Below are positions 44,095-57,496 of a stretch of 64,000 nucleotides of DNA, piece by piece (the first letter of the stretch is position 1; each line of letters begins with the position of its first letter). Source of the stretch: Corticium candelabrum (taxonomy: Eukaryota > Porifera > Homoscleromorpha > Homosclerophorida > Plakinidae); NCBI RefSeq assembly GCF_963422355.1, contig NC_085088.1, forward strand, positions 3,726,847-3,790,846, given 5' to 3'. Below the pieces are notes generated by a model. The model made no database searches, was not told where the DNA came from, and saw only the letters and a program-made list of their open reading frames with translations. Both the position numbers and the translations under genes were made by a program.

Positions 44095-46096
44095 CAAAAC
44101 CAATAATGTTAATTGCAAAATGAAACAAAGAATGCAGCATGGATATACATGTTACAGTACAAACATATATTCACTCTTGTAATTTCCCATGAGAAAGAGC
44201 TTCAAAACCATTCAAACTGATCTACTGCTTGTAAAATGTGTTTACTCTAAAATACGAGTAATTCTGAGATACGGGCAGTGCTCGCTCCCGCTGCCCAGAT
44301 AAGAGACATCAAGTGTAACCGTTTTTGTAAGTACAATTACATTAATATCAATCATAGTGTAGATATAATAATTACCCATCGACCGATGATGACTGGACGA
44401 GTTCTTGGATTTGACTCCTTATATCACTCATCGACTGCATGTAATGCAATGTACATTACAAAGATGCCACACACACAATACAATATGATACCGTACCTTC
44501 CACATCTCCGAAAGAGCATTGCTTGGCTCTCGTTGTGCTGAAATCAGCTAAGTCAAAGATTTAAGTTATTGTACACTAGCGTAAACTAGTGACAGAGAGT
44601 CAGACCTTTAGGGCCACTTTGTACAGAAACGTGCTACTCTGGACGACTTTTCTTACGACAGACAAGTGTTCATCGTGGAGCAGATAAACCAGAATTGGAG
44701 CAATTAGTACTGTGTAGTAAGGATCTCTCCTCCTACATTCAAAAATCACAACAGTTGTATATAAACCACTGAATGCACAGTATGGGCGGGGCACTGCAAA
44801 CGCGTGCCCCCTGTTTGGGAAAACTTTCTTCTAAGTGAATAGATCTATATCATTGATCATACTTCAATAAAACCACAAGGGTAAGTCTTTAAATCTGAGT
44901 CTACGGGGTCTTAAAACTATAAAACATCTTGACATATTACAGTGCATCTAAATACCTGTAAGTGCACATGTTCATTATACAAGACACACCCACAAACTCG
45001 GTTTGTCCCCCTGTCTAGCAAATCTGAATCCATCACTAGGCACAGTAAGAGCTGCAAATAGAACACTCACAAAAGGAAGAAACAATTATCCAGATGTAAC
45101 CTGAGAACCTGCTGCTATACTAGCAAATAAAAGACAGAGAATTAGTACAGTACGAGCCTGGTAATCCGGACACCAATTATCCGGACAAATTATTTCACCC
45201 AAAAGCACGTGTCTTTCATGTGTTTCCCTATGTGACATCGCTCCAACACGAAAACCTGTGAACCTACTCCAAAATTGGAACCATAAAGGACTTTACATCT
45301 AATCATTAAATGCTAAAAAAGTTGACTACTTGTTAACCTAATATTGCTGTATATTAATTAATTAATTAATTAACATTTGTTCATTATGTACTTGACAGAA
45401 AATGACTGTCAATGTATGATTAAGCCTCAAGGAAGTCGGCACACCATCATTTCATTAATCCGGACAATTTGGCTTCCGTGGAAAAAGTCCGTATAATCGA
45501 GGTTGTACTGTACATGCATTGTAAGAATCCAAAATAACATCAATAAACTTCGATTCATACAGGGGCGTAAAAAGCAAATGATAACCGGTCTGGCCTGATG
45601 CGTGCTAAAGGGCAGGGCAATGTAAAGCATGTTATTAGGTAGGCATACGAAGTACTGCCAAGAGTAAAAATATATCAACTATTTAATCGGCTATACCTTT
45701 AAACGGAAGTTGGTGCCATTGAGTGTCTGGTGAAAATGAATTTTTCAAAAATGGTCCAGCCATGGCCAGACTGGTCGGACTAGACGCTACAGCCATGACC
45801 TACTTGTACGTACAAGTAATGTTTATTGCAGCTAGTTCATGTACCTAACCAAGCAGACCACCAAATTCTACAGATAGGTTAGTCAAAACCTTCAAAGCAC
45901 AAACATTCGAACTCTCTCTGTGTACATGAACGGTCTGATTTCTACTGTCTGTGACAAACCAAAAGTTAATTAATTAAACGTTAATTAATTAAATGTCGAC
46001 ACTAAACTCTTAAACATTATAAAATATTCCTTACTAAACAGATGGAGTAACCGTCAGTAAGCCCGCAAAACATACAAGAAGCAAAAGAGTAGGCAC

Positions 46097-46169
<73 letters not shown>

Positions 46170-46646
46170 TAAGCATCAACTATTTCAGAGCAGACTTACC
46201 CAGCTTCTTCCATGAAACTAACTACAAGCTTCCTAACATCAGGATGTCTATCATGATGATAGGCTAAGAATTCCTGCACATATACACACCATCTGTACAG
46301 TACACCGAAACACCAGCACGTGACCACCACCAATGCAGCAAGTATACCTCGAGGTAAACTGGAAGGAGGTCAGGTTCTCTATTGAAAACAAGCTCTTGAG
46401 CCTGCGGTTAAAATGACGTTTGTAATGTTTCTATAACAGACAAATTCTCTGGCTAACTTGGCCGAGACACTCTAGTTTTCCATCTCTGTCGCTTAGTTGA
46501 GCTTGGTTGAGCAGTTCTACAACCTATACAAAGTGTGAACCATTTCCATTATTATACTCTTTTGTTATTCTCACTCTGTTCGACGTCTCGGATCGTTCGC
46601 TGCCGTTCTCTTGACTTTCTTTTCGCCGCCGTGGATCTCTGGACAT
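31405..46646 (-). CDS. SYMPK: Symplekin
   Basis: The scaffold protein of mRNA cleavage/polyadenylation and histone mRNA 3' processing. Exons seen include 46646-46575 (start MSRDPRRRK), 46523-46458 ([16 protein letters not shown]), 46401-46348, 46273-46200, 44732-44606, 43587-43523, 43448-43411, 43349-43240, 43185-43088 ([14 protein letters not shown]), 43026-42968, 42729-42671, 42613-42570, 41456 to about 41274, 41230-41130 ([13 protein letters not shown]), about 40.40-40.22 kb, 38.86-38.63 ([12 protein letters not shown]), 38.40-38.31, 38.26-38.15, 36.13-36.04, 35.86-35.75 ([13 protein letters not shown]), 35.68-35.58 ([16 protein letters not shown]), 34.31-34.21, 34.17-34.07, 33.27-33.16, 32.28-31.97 ([15 protein letters not shown]) and 31.72-31.405. 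Both the N-terminal HEAT repeats and the C-terminal symplekin domain are present. The acidic tail is poorly conserved. Introns carry MITEs and AT-rich repeats. Confidence 0.93.
31740..31925. repeat. (AAATA)n AT-rich array
   Basis: AAATA/AAATAAAT repeats in the intron just upstream of the last symplekin exon. Similar arrays occur at 32311-32420 and 32690-33090. Confidence 0.93.
32611..33090. repeat. Dispersed repeat end plus (AAAT)n array
   Basis: The segment 32611-32685 (CTGAAGCAGGGTTTGCTTCC…ACTGATCTGGTTGAGCACGA) recurs at 15050-15115 in the Ginger intron. Both abut simple repeats, as LINE 3' ends often do. The 400-bp AAAT array follows. Confidence 0.7.
33449..33561. repeat. (GT)n and (CG)-rich microsatellite
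   Basis: GT repeats followed by GTGCGCGCGCGCACG alternating purine-pyrimidine sequence with Z-DNA potential, in a symplekin intron. Confidence 0.9.
33907..33987. repeat. (GT)n microsatellite
   Basis: About 80 bp of GT in a symplekin intron. Confidence 0.95.
35429..35501. repeat. (GT)n microsatellite
   Basis: About 70 bp of GT next to a symplekin exon (35583-35680). Confidence 0.95.
36212..36301. mobile_element. TAG...CTA-type hairpin MITE with 9-bp TSD
   Basis: A 90-bp palindrome, left TAACCTTGACCTTCCTGACC, right …GGAAGTTCGAGGCTA, with centre CAACTCTAGAGTTG. A perfect 9-bp duplication ATTTATTGC flanks it (36203-36211 and 36302-36310). Its right arm CTAGTCTGGAAGTTCGAGG matches the element ending at 53541. 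It lies in a symplekin intron. Confidence 0.9.
37677..37831. mobile_element. Hairpin MITE (AAGCCTGGTTCACAATATTG ends)
   Basis: Left AAGCCTGGTTCACAATATTG and, inverted, right AAGGCTGGTTCACAATATTG; the arms extend about 30 bp with GACGCTGACGCT/AGCATCAGCATC. About 155 bp. I see no clear target duplication. It lies in a symplekin intron. Confidence 0.75.
40431..40720. repeat. AT-rich (AAATTAAAAATA)n array
   Basis: About 290 bp of degenerate TATAAATTAAAAATAAA units adjoining a symplekin exon acceptor. Confidence 0.85.
43681..44093. repeat. (CA)n and (GT)n tracts in inverted order
   Basis: A 60-bp CA tract (43687-43747) and a 200-bp GT tract (43889-44093) face each other across 140 bp of unique sequence, giving hairpin potential in a symplekin intron. 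Confidence 0.92.
45147..45510. mobile_element. pogo/Tc1-like MITE, TA target site
   Basis: Left CAGTACGAGCCTGGTAATCC and, inverted, right CAGTACAACCTCGATTATAC, flanked by TA on both sides. CAGTA ends with an ATTATCCGGA-like motif are typical of pogo/Tigger-type elements. 364 bp, no transposase. Located in a symplekin intron (44733-46199) that holds no other recognisable feature. Confidence 0.75.
46095..46168. repeat. (CA)n microsatellite
   Basis: About 73 bp of CA just downstream of symplekin exon 4. Confidence 0.95.
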
Positions 46647-47483
46647 CTTGTAGTTACCCGGATGAGACAAAGATCACGTGCTGTAGTAGGACAGTATTTG
46701 ATTGATTTTATGAGTTCTGTTTAACATTTTCGATATTTGACAATTAATTAATTTAATATCCAGATTTGGGTGCACATTTGCATATTTAAAAAATAATTAA
46801 TTAATTTTTAGTATTAGTATAAAAATTAACAGCTCGGCTGTATTCAAGTGCCAAAGTATGCAACGTATCAATGTAATACAACGGTCTAACACTCTGTTCA
46901 CACTCAAACTTTAGGACCATACGTGCAGAGTTAGATGTCTCTGCGCATGCGCGCCAGGTACAGTAAAAATTGATCTAAAGGGTTAATAAGCGCATCAAAA
47001 TGAGGTCTTTTATCAAGTATTTCAGTAGAGTAGAGTTGACAACCTTAAAGATAAGTTAGCTGGTCTGACTCGGTTAGTGCATCTAGATATGGTCTGGCTC
47101 GGTTCTGAAGTTGCTCTCTAGTGTGAACGCAGTATTAGTAAAACTTCAATCCGTATTTCCACTTTTTCTCATACTTGCCACACATTCTTCAACTTGTCAA
47201 ACATTAGAATTTAGCCATATGTCTTAACTTAGACGTCTAGTCTGACTTCATCGTACGTCTCAGCAGCTTCTTTAGAATAGTTTCAAATCAATACTAATAG
47301 TATTTATTACTAGGATGAGCAGGCTAATAAAGCCCTAAATCTAACAGTGAAGTTACACAAGATATATACAGTACATACACGTACAACATTCACTAGCACT
47401 AACAATACTAACCAATCTACAGTTGCGAAAGCACATAATGTGAAAGTAATGGCCCATAACATTACAAACGTGAAAATGCTTCA

Positions 47484-50400
47484 CTATTTCATGCGCAAAG
47501 ATGACTTCGGTCGAAGGCCAGGTCTACGACATTCTCGTGGTTCGATCTCATGTGGACGAGTGTACTCCCACCAACCAATTTTCCCATCCCACTGCAATGC
47601 AATAGACAAATAATAATTGTATCAGAGTATTAGTATTTACTATAGTTGCATAGACAGGTCGCATCACGTACTGATGATGTACAGATGACTGGCTGGAAAG
47701 GGTGCCATGACACATCGCGAACAGCATCGTCCTTTAATATTGTGTCAAGAAAGTAACCAACACAGTAAAGATACAATACATGAGCTAACACATCACATAT
47801 ATAATGTAAAAAACACAGATATATATGCACATACAAATGAACAAACAGACACATGATTGAAAGTTGGTAATAATTAGCATGTAGCAGTTCAAATATATAA
47901 ACTCATTTCTTAATAAAAAAATAACATAAACAAACAACCAAACGAAAAGAAAAAACTACAAATTAGCAAAGTAATGACAAGCAAACAAGCAAACAAACAA
48001 ACAAACAGACAACTAACAGACTAACTACAGTAACAGATGAGCACTCTGGCAGGTAAGCAAAAGCAACAGGCAACAGCAAAAACAGACAACCAACCAAAAC
48101 AACTGACAGACTAACTAACAAATGAGCACTCTGGCAGATAACAGATGAGCTCTCTGGCAGGTAAACAAGGCAACAGGCAACAGCAACAAACATACAAACA
48201 ACAAACAAACACACAAACAACTGATGGACTAACTAACAGATAAGCACTCTGGCAGGTAACATATCAGCTCTCTGGCAGGTAACATATCAGCTCTCTGGCA
48301 GGTAAGGGAAGGCAACAGACAACAGCAACAACAACAAACAACAAACAACAAACAAACAACTGACAGACTAGCTAACAGATAAGCACTTTGGCAGGTAACA
48401 GATGAGCTCTCTGGCAGGAAAGCAAAGGCAACAGGCAACAGCAACAAACAGACAAACAACAAACAAACACACAAACAACTGATGGACTAACTAACAGGTG
48501 AGCACTCTGGCAGGCAACATATCAGCTCTCTGGCAGGTAAGCGAAGGCAACAGACAACAGCAACAAACAACAAACAACAAACAACTGACAGACTAACTAA
48601 CAGATAAGCACTCTGGCAGGTAACAGATGCGCTCTTTGGCAGCAAAGTGAAGCCAACAGGCAACAGCAACAAACAGACAAGCAACAAACAAACATACAAA
48701 CAACAAACAAACATACAAACAACTGATAGACTAACTAACAGATGAGCACTCTGGCAGGTAACATATCAACTCTCTGGCAAGTAAGCAAAGGCAACAGGCA
48801 ACAGCAACAAACAAACAAACACATACTGTAATAGATAAGCTGACTAAGGATTTGGCAGCTACAAAAACCAGCAAGAAAAAAAACACAAATAATACAATAT
48901 TACCAAAAACACTAAAAAAGATAGACAATATCAGACATAGTCAAATTCAAACAAAGAAATCTAAACTAAGCTGATACATGTTCGCTATAACGACCTATTA
49001 CTCTGCCGGTCAGTACATCATACACTACAACACAAAAACAAATAAAATCAGCACTTAACGCCATACTAGCATCTCACCAAACAACCGGCCTTCCGAGCAT
49101 CCACTATAGATGTATTGCTAACACAAAAGGCAATACAAGTAGTAATGACAAAAGACAAAGAGAGTCATCAAAGCACCTACCTGCCCTGTTGAATGTGCTG
49201 GAGAAAAACGACAACGAATTTGACATCGTTGCACTCTGTGTCCTTTGTACGTCATTACTGACGTATCTCCTGCCAGCTTCCAGTCTTTCAGGACTAGAAA
49301 ATATGTAATTAATTAGCGATAACATTAAAACAATACGTCAAGTTAGGCTACTACATTTTCTTGGTGGTTCTTCCCATCGATAATCAAAACAATGTCTATC
49401 CACCATTTGCTTTGCACACTAAACAGCATATATACAATTTGTTCTACAAAACGTTGTTATACTGTACAAATAGACTGACAAATACAAGCATGTTTTCAAT
49501 GCATCCAATATAACAAAACCACAATACAATCATAGAAAAAGAAACAAAGCAGCCAACACAAAATTACAAAGATAGTTGCAAAAATCATAAGTAGCATGGT
49601 GCTTAACAAATATTACCGCAATAGCATCTTTAGAGGAAAACGATCTGACATCCCACAACTTGATACTCTGATCTTTCGAGTTGCTGATAAAATAGTGGCC
49701 GTCACCCTAACCACAGTCACACAAACAGACAATCTCTGCTAGCAAGTTTATCGTGCTCTGTATTTACCCAATTGTCTTCAACATTGTCTGTCAGTCTGTC
49801 TGTCTGTCTGCCTGTCTAATACGTTGAGTCAGTGCTAGAATGCTCTTGAGAGGAAGCACAATTATCGTCACCCTTTTGAACTTCTCAGAAGCTTCGTGTC
49901 TTGGTTTTTCGGTTTTCATGGTGCTCTGAATCCGAAGCTGCTTGTCATGCTATGCAGTACGCCAGTTGGCCAAGCTGGGAAGTGGAAAATCTTCAACAGA
50001 GGTATCTTATATGGCACCCTTCTACTTTGATGTGCAGTTCGTGGGCACATGGTTTCAGTTGACTCATTGTTGTGTTATGTGTGGGAGTGTCAAGACATGT
50101 AAATGGCGTGTGCAGTGTAGAAACTGTTAACATAGTGTGCAGTTGTTGTTTAGTGTTAGATGATGTTAGATGTTGTGCCAAGGTTGTGGACTTTGAGTCT
50201 GGATCTGTAATCTATGTCACAGCTTGCGGCTATGTTGGTAAGGACTGCCGTTATGCCCATGAGTGGTTGTATGGAAGAATATACTACTGTCTGTCTGTCT
50301 GTTTGTCTATTTGTCTGTCTGTCTATCTGTCTGTCAATCACACAGTCTGTCTGTCTCTGTTTGTCTGTCAATCAGTCTGTCTGTCTGTCTGTCTGTCTTA

Positions 50401-53400
50401 GTCACTGCGTTTCAACCATGGATGTACATTGCATGTAAACTTTGCTTACATGCGTGCGATACCGCATTTAAACTCCATGGTAACGCATGGTTATCTTGTC
50501 ACCATACCGTACAATGCGCGTACACCAATGTTTACATGCATGCGATACCATATTTACGCCACTTACATTCGTTTTCATGCGCTTACACGTGGTCGGACTA
50601 AATGTAGCCTTGTGTAAATACAGCTTACACTCACAAATCACATGTAAGCCACATGTAAGCTAGGGCGTGTATGCGATACATGCGACCTCGTTATGCAGTG
50701 AGTATACCTAAAACATCATCAATCTTCATCACCTTGTCCAGTTGTCATCAGTCCCTCAGTCTGTCTATTCATTCATCTACCCACATACAAACAATGTCTC
50801 ACTTTTGTATCAATAAACGTAACGCCAGCTCCATGACCAACCAACGTGCCCACAGGACGAGGATTTTTCTCTCCCAACACTCTACGATCCCAAACCTTAC
50901 ACAGAGCATCATCGCCACCCGAAAATAGTAACTGAGACGAATTATCAGCAAATGCAACAGCATTGCAATCATCAGAGTGCCCATGGATCTACACAAATGA
51001 CACATGAATACATGAATCTGGACAGCCCACTGCAATGGAACGCATGTTCACTATCAATGTTCTTTCAGCTCTTTCTCGATCATAAACATACAAACAGCCA
51101 TCGTTGCCTCTATAACATGAACACACTGCAACCACAATACGAAGAATACTCGGCAAACAACAGTACCCGGCTAGGATCTCCTTATTATCTTTAGAAAATC
51201 GTACGCAGAATGCACAGAAGTGCGTACTTCCTGGAGGTCTAGCACAATACTATTCACTACAAATGAATAAATAGATAACAGTGACTAGTGTAACTGTACC
51301 TCAGATCTAATGGAATGTGTGTCTCGTAGTCACCGTGTACGTTACACATATGAACTAAGCACAACACGCTAATTCACAAGTCAACGCAACAACAACCAGT
51401 GCCCTCCTACTGCAGTCACTCCAGCTTGAATAAACCAAGTAGTTTTGATCCGGGCTGATGCAAACATAAAACATCGAGACTGTACCAACAGATGAGAACA
51501 AACATGCACATTCAGATGCTACCTGTATGTCGTGTCCACTATTGTCCAGCCGATGTCTTTCGCTAGAATGTCTTTGAAACACTTGAACCGCCCATTTGTA
51601 ACGTCAAACAAGCGAATGTGCTGATCTGTGGGATGTGGCTTACTACAACAAATTCATTCATGGTATGTGTGGATTTCTACTTTACCTTGGCATGACGACA
51701 TAAAGACACTGCCATCGTCTGAGAAGAAACCTCCAAATAAACGAGACGGAAAGCTCTCGATTGTTTTCTTCGTATTCGGCAAATAACTGTTTAAATAAAT
51801 TTGCGTATACACACCAAATAAACAGACATACAGATGAAACCAGAAAAACGAAGCAATGGATGGCCTACAGTTTCATTGTTGATTTATGTAGTCGAATTCA
51901 TAGACAGGAAAATGATTAGCCACTAAATATGTAGTTACTATGGTAACATTAGAAATAATAAATATACAAGATACTACAGTATTTCCCATGCAATTATACG
52001 GTCGAAGCAACCAATTATCCGCTTCAGACAACCAATTATCCAACTCATAGTTTTAGTAAGGAGCAGTGTAGTTATAGAAGCTCTGTTTAGAGAAATAATA
52101 GCTCGTACTGACGGATGTTGTTGCCTTTGCTGCTGCACCAGTAAACAGGGTAATCCTTGTTTTCGCTATCAATTAATCACAGAGGAAACACCATCAGTAA
52201 TTCTCTGGTAATTAATTATTGCCCACCAGCACGGATTACCACACAGAGAAATGGCACAGTTGCAGTTGTTGCAGTGAGGGTCAGACTCTTGTCACAGCAA
52301 GACGGCAACTTCTGCTACATTTGTGTGTCCTGACGCACTAAAGGACTTAGCAGGTGGTCTACAATTATGCCTCAACGCACTTTCTAGCTAGCATGTATTC
52401 ACCGCTAAAGCTACACATGCAAGCAAGATTAGAGGGGATAGGTACTGTAGAACTCAGCAGAATTAACAACCACGTTATTCACACACAATTAGATAAAGTA
52501 CATGTTAGGTCTACAGTTTAGGTAGCTCTAAATTCTCCAGCTCGATCGCTAGAGGTGATTGTGAATTTGTTTCAGATTCTGAGAATCAGATGAGGGTGTG
52601 AAACTGAGTGTTGGTGATGCAGTGATCCTTTCTCTCAAGTCAATGAGATTGATGCAAAAAGAAAGACGGCAGCGTTGTTCAGTTGCGACGCTGCAGCTGG
52701 AGCGTCACATTCACATGTGTAATAGCTTGTCCTAGCGTTTCCCACGATGCTATCAATCTGCATCAGAAAGAGTTTTGACTGTGACCTCACCAGCAATGCA
52801 TTCGTGATGTACAGCTTGAGATCGGATAATTAGTTGCCCCAATCGGATAATTGATTGTCTCAATCGGATAATTGGTTGCCCCAACCGGATAATTGGTTGA
52901 CTGAGTCAAATAATTGGTAGCCTCAAACTTCCAAACCAGAGCACATGAAGCGTGCGAACTCTAGTCTGGACCACAAGGATACTACAATGATTTCAGAAGT
53001 ACTTATCAGAAAGCGATGCTAAAGGGTTTTACCTAGATCAACATATCACTTGTAAATGCCATGAGATCTCACGAACAAAGAAGAGACGCCTGCCGTGTTC
53101 GTGGCGATATCTTGGCAGATGGCATAAACGACGACTCTTTGATTCTTTGGCAGACCGCTAGCTAGTCTAACTGCAAGACTAGTGAAACTACCGCTCGACC
53201 AGTTGTCAAAGGTGATGGTCTAGCAACGCTGCTGTGCATGTCCTCTCACCGTACGCTTGAAAAGATCGCAAAACTGAAGCTGAGATGTGTGCGTGCACCA
53301 GAGTCTTCATCATGGCTCTGGCGTGCACTTAGCCGCCCACAAGAATTTCACAGGCGCGCAATCAGCGTTAGTGCACTTAGCATAACCAATTACTGCTAAA

Positions 53401-53830
53401 CTAATCACAATTTACAACAGACATTCCGGTTCTAAGACGCTGATTGGCTTAGAAGGCTATTTCTGAAATCATTTTAGTACCATTCTGGTCCAGACTAGAG
53501 TTCGCGCGCTGTGCGATCTCTGGTCTGGAAGTTTGAGGCTAGATAATTGGTTACCCCAACCGGATAATTGCACGGGAAATACTGTAGACGTAACAGAGGT
53601 GCACGAGCAACAGTTAATGAGAGCAGACATATGTACACATACTGATGTCATAATTGTGCTTCAACAAGATATTGTGGTACAGTACCTGAGCTGCTGAGTA
53701 TATTGTGAGTGTCTACCTGTACCAAGTTCATACATATTAGGTGCTCAGTAGTATTACAACCTACATTACATTCACTCAACTAATGTATAATATTATTCTT
53801 GCTCGTGAGTAATGAATGACATGTGTAATG

Positions 53831-53913
<83 letters not shown>

Positions 53914-53924
53914 CACACACACAT

Positions 53925-53964
<40 letters not shown>

Positions 53965-56900
53965 TGTTAATCACTCTTTTCTTGGACATTTATGGTATAT
54001 CTATTCTATACAATAGCATAAATGGGTACAAACAACTGCCAAAATGACTGAAAGGCTATACAATAGACAGACAAAGACCAACTAACACACAATCAACTAA
54101 CACATAATCCACCATCTAAAGTAACATTCTATCACAGAAATAAATACGCAACACAGAAAAACTGACAACAACACACCACAAACAAAATCTCTAATTTTCT
54201 TACTTTGACATAGCCGTGCAGCAATCACTCTTCGATAGGCCTCCGCAACATCGTGAATTTGTTGTCTCTTTCTGACGTAACAACTGAGCCACGTTCACAG
54301 GTTGAAAAGCATACTCTCCGTTTTCAAGCTTAAGTCGCTTTGGACCACCAGCAGAAAGCAGATCCAAAGAGATGGGACTACTCTGCAGAACACAACAAGG
54401 TATTGCCACCATCCAACTACTGAGAAAAAACGAAACCGTGTATGATACCCAACATGCACTTAGACATGCTAAAAGCATGCTGTTTAGTCCTCAACAGCAT
54501 TGAGTCTATTGTGTGCATTATTCACAAGCAGAAACGTTGTAACCTATTTGCAAGTATCAGTGGAGGATCCAGGGTTTTATTGAGGGGGTGGCGCAGTAAT
54601 AATTTCTACTTAAGACGTCACTGTGAATCAACTAAATTTGCTAGAAGTGTCGACTGGCTCCATCCTTATGCCGCTTGTCTGGGAAATTCTTTGAAGGCAT
54701 GAGAGTACGACAAGATGGTTTCCTGTTTTCAATGATCCAGATTTTATCATCATCTGACAATCTTTCGCCTAATAGAAGGCATCTGACAGTTCCGTGGTTT
54801 TCCATCAGCGGAGGCGTGCAAGGCATTCAAAGAAAAAAAATTCCTCAGCAGTCGTCATCTTGTCCCTTACCAACTGCTCAGGTTGTCTACTAGAAGTAAC
54901 GACATCTAAGACAGTCTCCTGCGGTCATATTCTGTCCTTGGATGTGTCTTCCGTTCTTCCTGGTTGAAGCTGAAAAGTGCTGGTATAGTGGCAGTCTCAT
55001 TCTGTTCATGTCCAGAAGATTTTTTCATGCACTGATCAAATGATACCATACGCTTCGCAGGAAATTGCTGTTTCCATAGTTGCAACAACCTGCGTTGGTT
55101 GGCGGCTTGACGTTTCGACATAATTACTTTGCAAAGCAACTCAGTATGCTAGAACTTTACAGATGCAGAAAAACAGAAGCAAGCACACCTACTTCAGAGT
55201 TCCTATAAGCTGCGAGTAGCCTCAACATACAGACAAAAGAAGACCAAGTGATGATCATTTATTCATGATCGCTTATTCATGATATGATAACTAGCCTACA
55301 ATCTTAGACTCTATTACAACTAGAACAATTGTACCAAGTTTCTATCAAAATCAAAGAGTTCTAGATTTCACTGACCTGGGGGCGCACCGTGTGCTGGATC
55401 TGCCACTGAGTATGTCACATTGTGTGTACGACTATTACAGTACTATAGTATTCTCAATTGATGTCAATAAATATAAACTTTTAGCAGGCAACTGTACAGG
55501 TAAACTAAGGTAAAAGCAAGAGATTCCCTGTGAATATTATCTCAGCAGTTTTCAAGCAAATAATCTATTTCAAGAATTTGGCTCGTCCAAGAAGCACCAC
55601 AAACTAAAGTAAACATTAGTTTGCCTATGCTGCTGACAATTCTGGACAAAGTGTCTACATAATATATTTTGGTCAACACAATTGACTATGTGCACCATTT
55701 ATGTGGGTAAAGCAAAAATATTTAACATGTTGAATTTCGCAAAGCCAAAGCAGTGACACAGGCAGCAATCTGCTCCCAAACCAGCCACGACCAAACCAAT
55801 ACAACTTTTACCAGATGCCCAATGGCATCAATGTCCGTTTTAAAGTAAAACCGATTAAATAAGTAATTCTATTTGTGCCAAGCATCACCACACCTTTGTC
55901 TCCAACACTTTAGCAACACATTTCTTGCACTTGGGCGCAATGACCCCACCACCAACGCCGTATGTAGAGAGAGTTGCGACATGACCATTTGGTCACGTGA
56001 TATTATGGGTGCCATTTTGTGTACAGTTGTGCATTGAACGGGTCCAGGAAATAAAAGAGATAGTTGCTTTGTCTAGTCACTGCTTGCAGAATGCCTTGCT
56101 GTTGCGCTTGGGGATGCAGCAATACAACTGAAAAAGAGTACAAGCTGTGTCGCTTTCCAAAAGACCTTGCAAGAAGGAAGAGTTCGGAGACGAAAGTGAG
56201 GCGACGTTGTTGGGTGTCATCTCCGACGAGCTTATTTCTCTACGAGGTAATGTAGAAGGCATGAAAACTTTTAGAGAGTTGTTGTTTCTTTACTTGTTTT
56301 GCTTTAAGCTCATTTTGACGAGTCTCAATTCAAGAATTGCATGCAGAGCTGACAGGACAAGAGAGCTGAAACGAAATCCCATTTCGACAATATTCCCTCA
56401 TCATAAAGCTGACTTTCGAAGAAAGTCTCCTTCAATTAAGACGAAGAGTAGATCCAGAGTCAAGAGCTCCCCTTGTCTCATTGGATCATTCCTACTGTTC
56501 TTCCATGGAGGCCGGAAGGACAAGTTTCTTCAAATGACGGTGAGCAATAAACAAAATATATAAATTTGGACTTGTGATGAAATAAATGCACTTGTTCACT
56601 TTGGCAATTATTAAAACATTATTTGTTGGTTCTGCAGGAGAGATGGTTGCAGTTGATGATATGATACAGGAAATGTAATTGTGATGATGAAGTTTCCTCA
56701 CTAACACCCTGTCTCAGTAGAATGCAAAATCCTATACTATAATACGCCAACCCACTCTTCCGTCTGTCTGTCTGGATGGATGTCTGTAACGTGCCGATTG
56801 ACACGAAGCCGGTCTCGGATCGTCGTGAAACGCGGCAGAAGGGTTGAGATCGGCCATCCGAGACGAATGGTCGAGTTGGATTTCACACGGACTGCCTCCG

Positions 56901-57408
56901 ACGGCCAGAAACAAGACTTTGGCGGACTGCGGATGTGACGTGTGCTCGACAGCCACTGTATGCCATCCTCTGGTCTAGAATAGAGTGCAAGATGTGCCTG
57001 CTGCAGTCAGAGGTTTTAAGCCGACTGACCGGGCCGCGTGTTCATGCGTGCGTCCGTCCGTCCATACATATATATGTATGTCACGAAAGATGCATCTTCA
57101 TTGCTGAAGTTGCGTCATTCTTCAGGAATACATCATGACACTTTATGTGGGAAGAGTCTGGTACAGTCCAAACTGTGCTGTCTGGAGTGCGCAAGATGCA
57201 TAGAGTAATAGGATGCGTGTATTGTAATGCGCGGAGATAAATTGCTACTGCACATAGGGTGGGGCGATGTGATGTGCGCTCGCCAGTTACGCCATCCTCT
57301 AATGGTATAGTAGAGTGCAAGATGCTCCCGCTGCAGTCACAGTTTAACTAAAGTGTACTGTACGTTTTAACGCTCTCTTCAGCTGAGTAGATTGAAAACT
57401 TGCCAAAT

Positions 57409-57496
<88 letters not shown>

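Noticed and set aside
47963..48928. Leu/Cys-rich minus-strand ORFs resembling repeated membrane proteins
   Set aside because: They follow the 120-bp minisatellite in the DCAF11 intron and are not flanked by splice sites in phase.
50420..50690. Repeated TTACATGCGTGCGATACC-like phrases as a possible MITE
   Set aside because: The copies are irregular in spacing and orientation, and I found no paired ends or target duplication.
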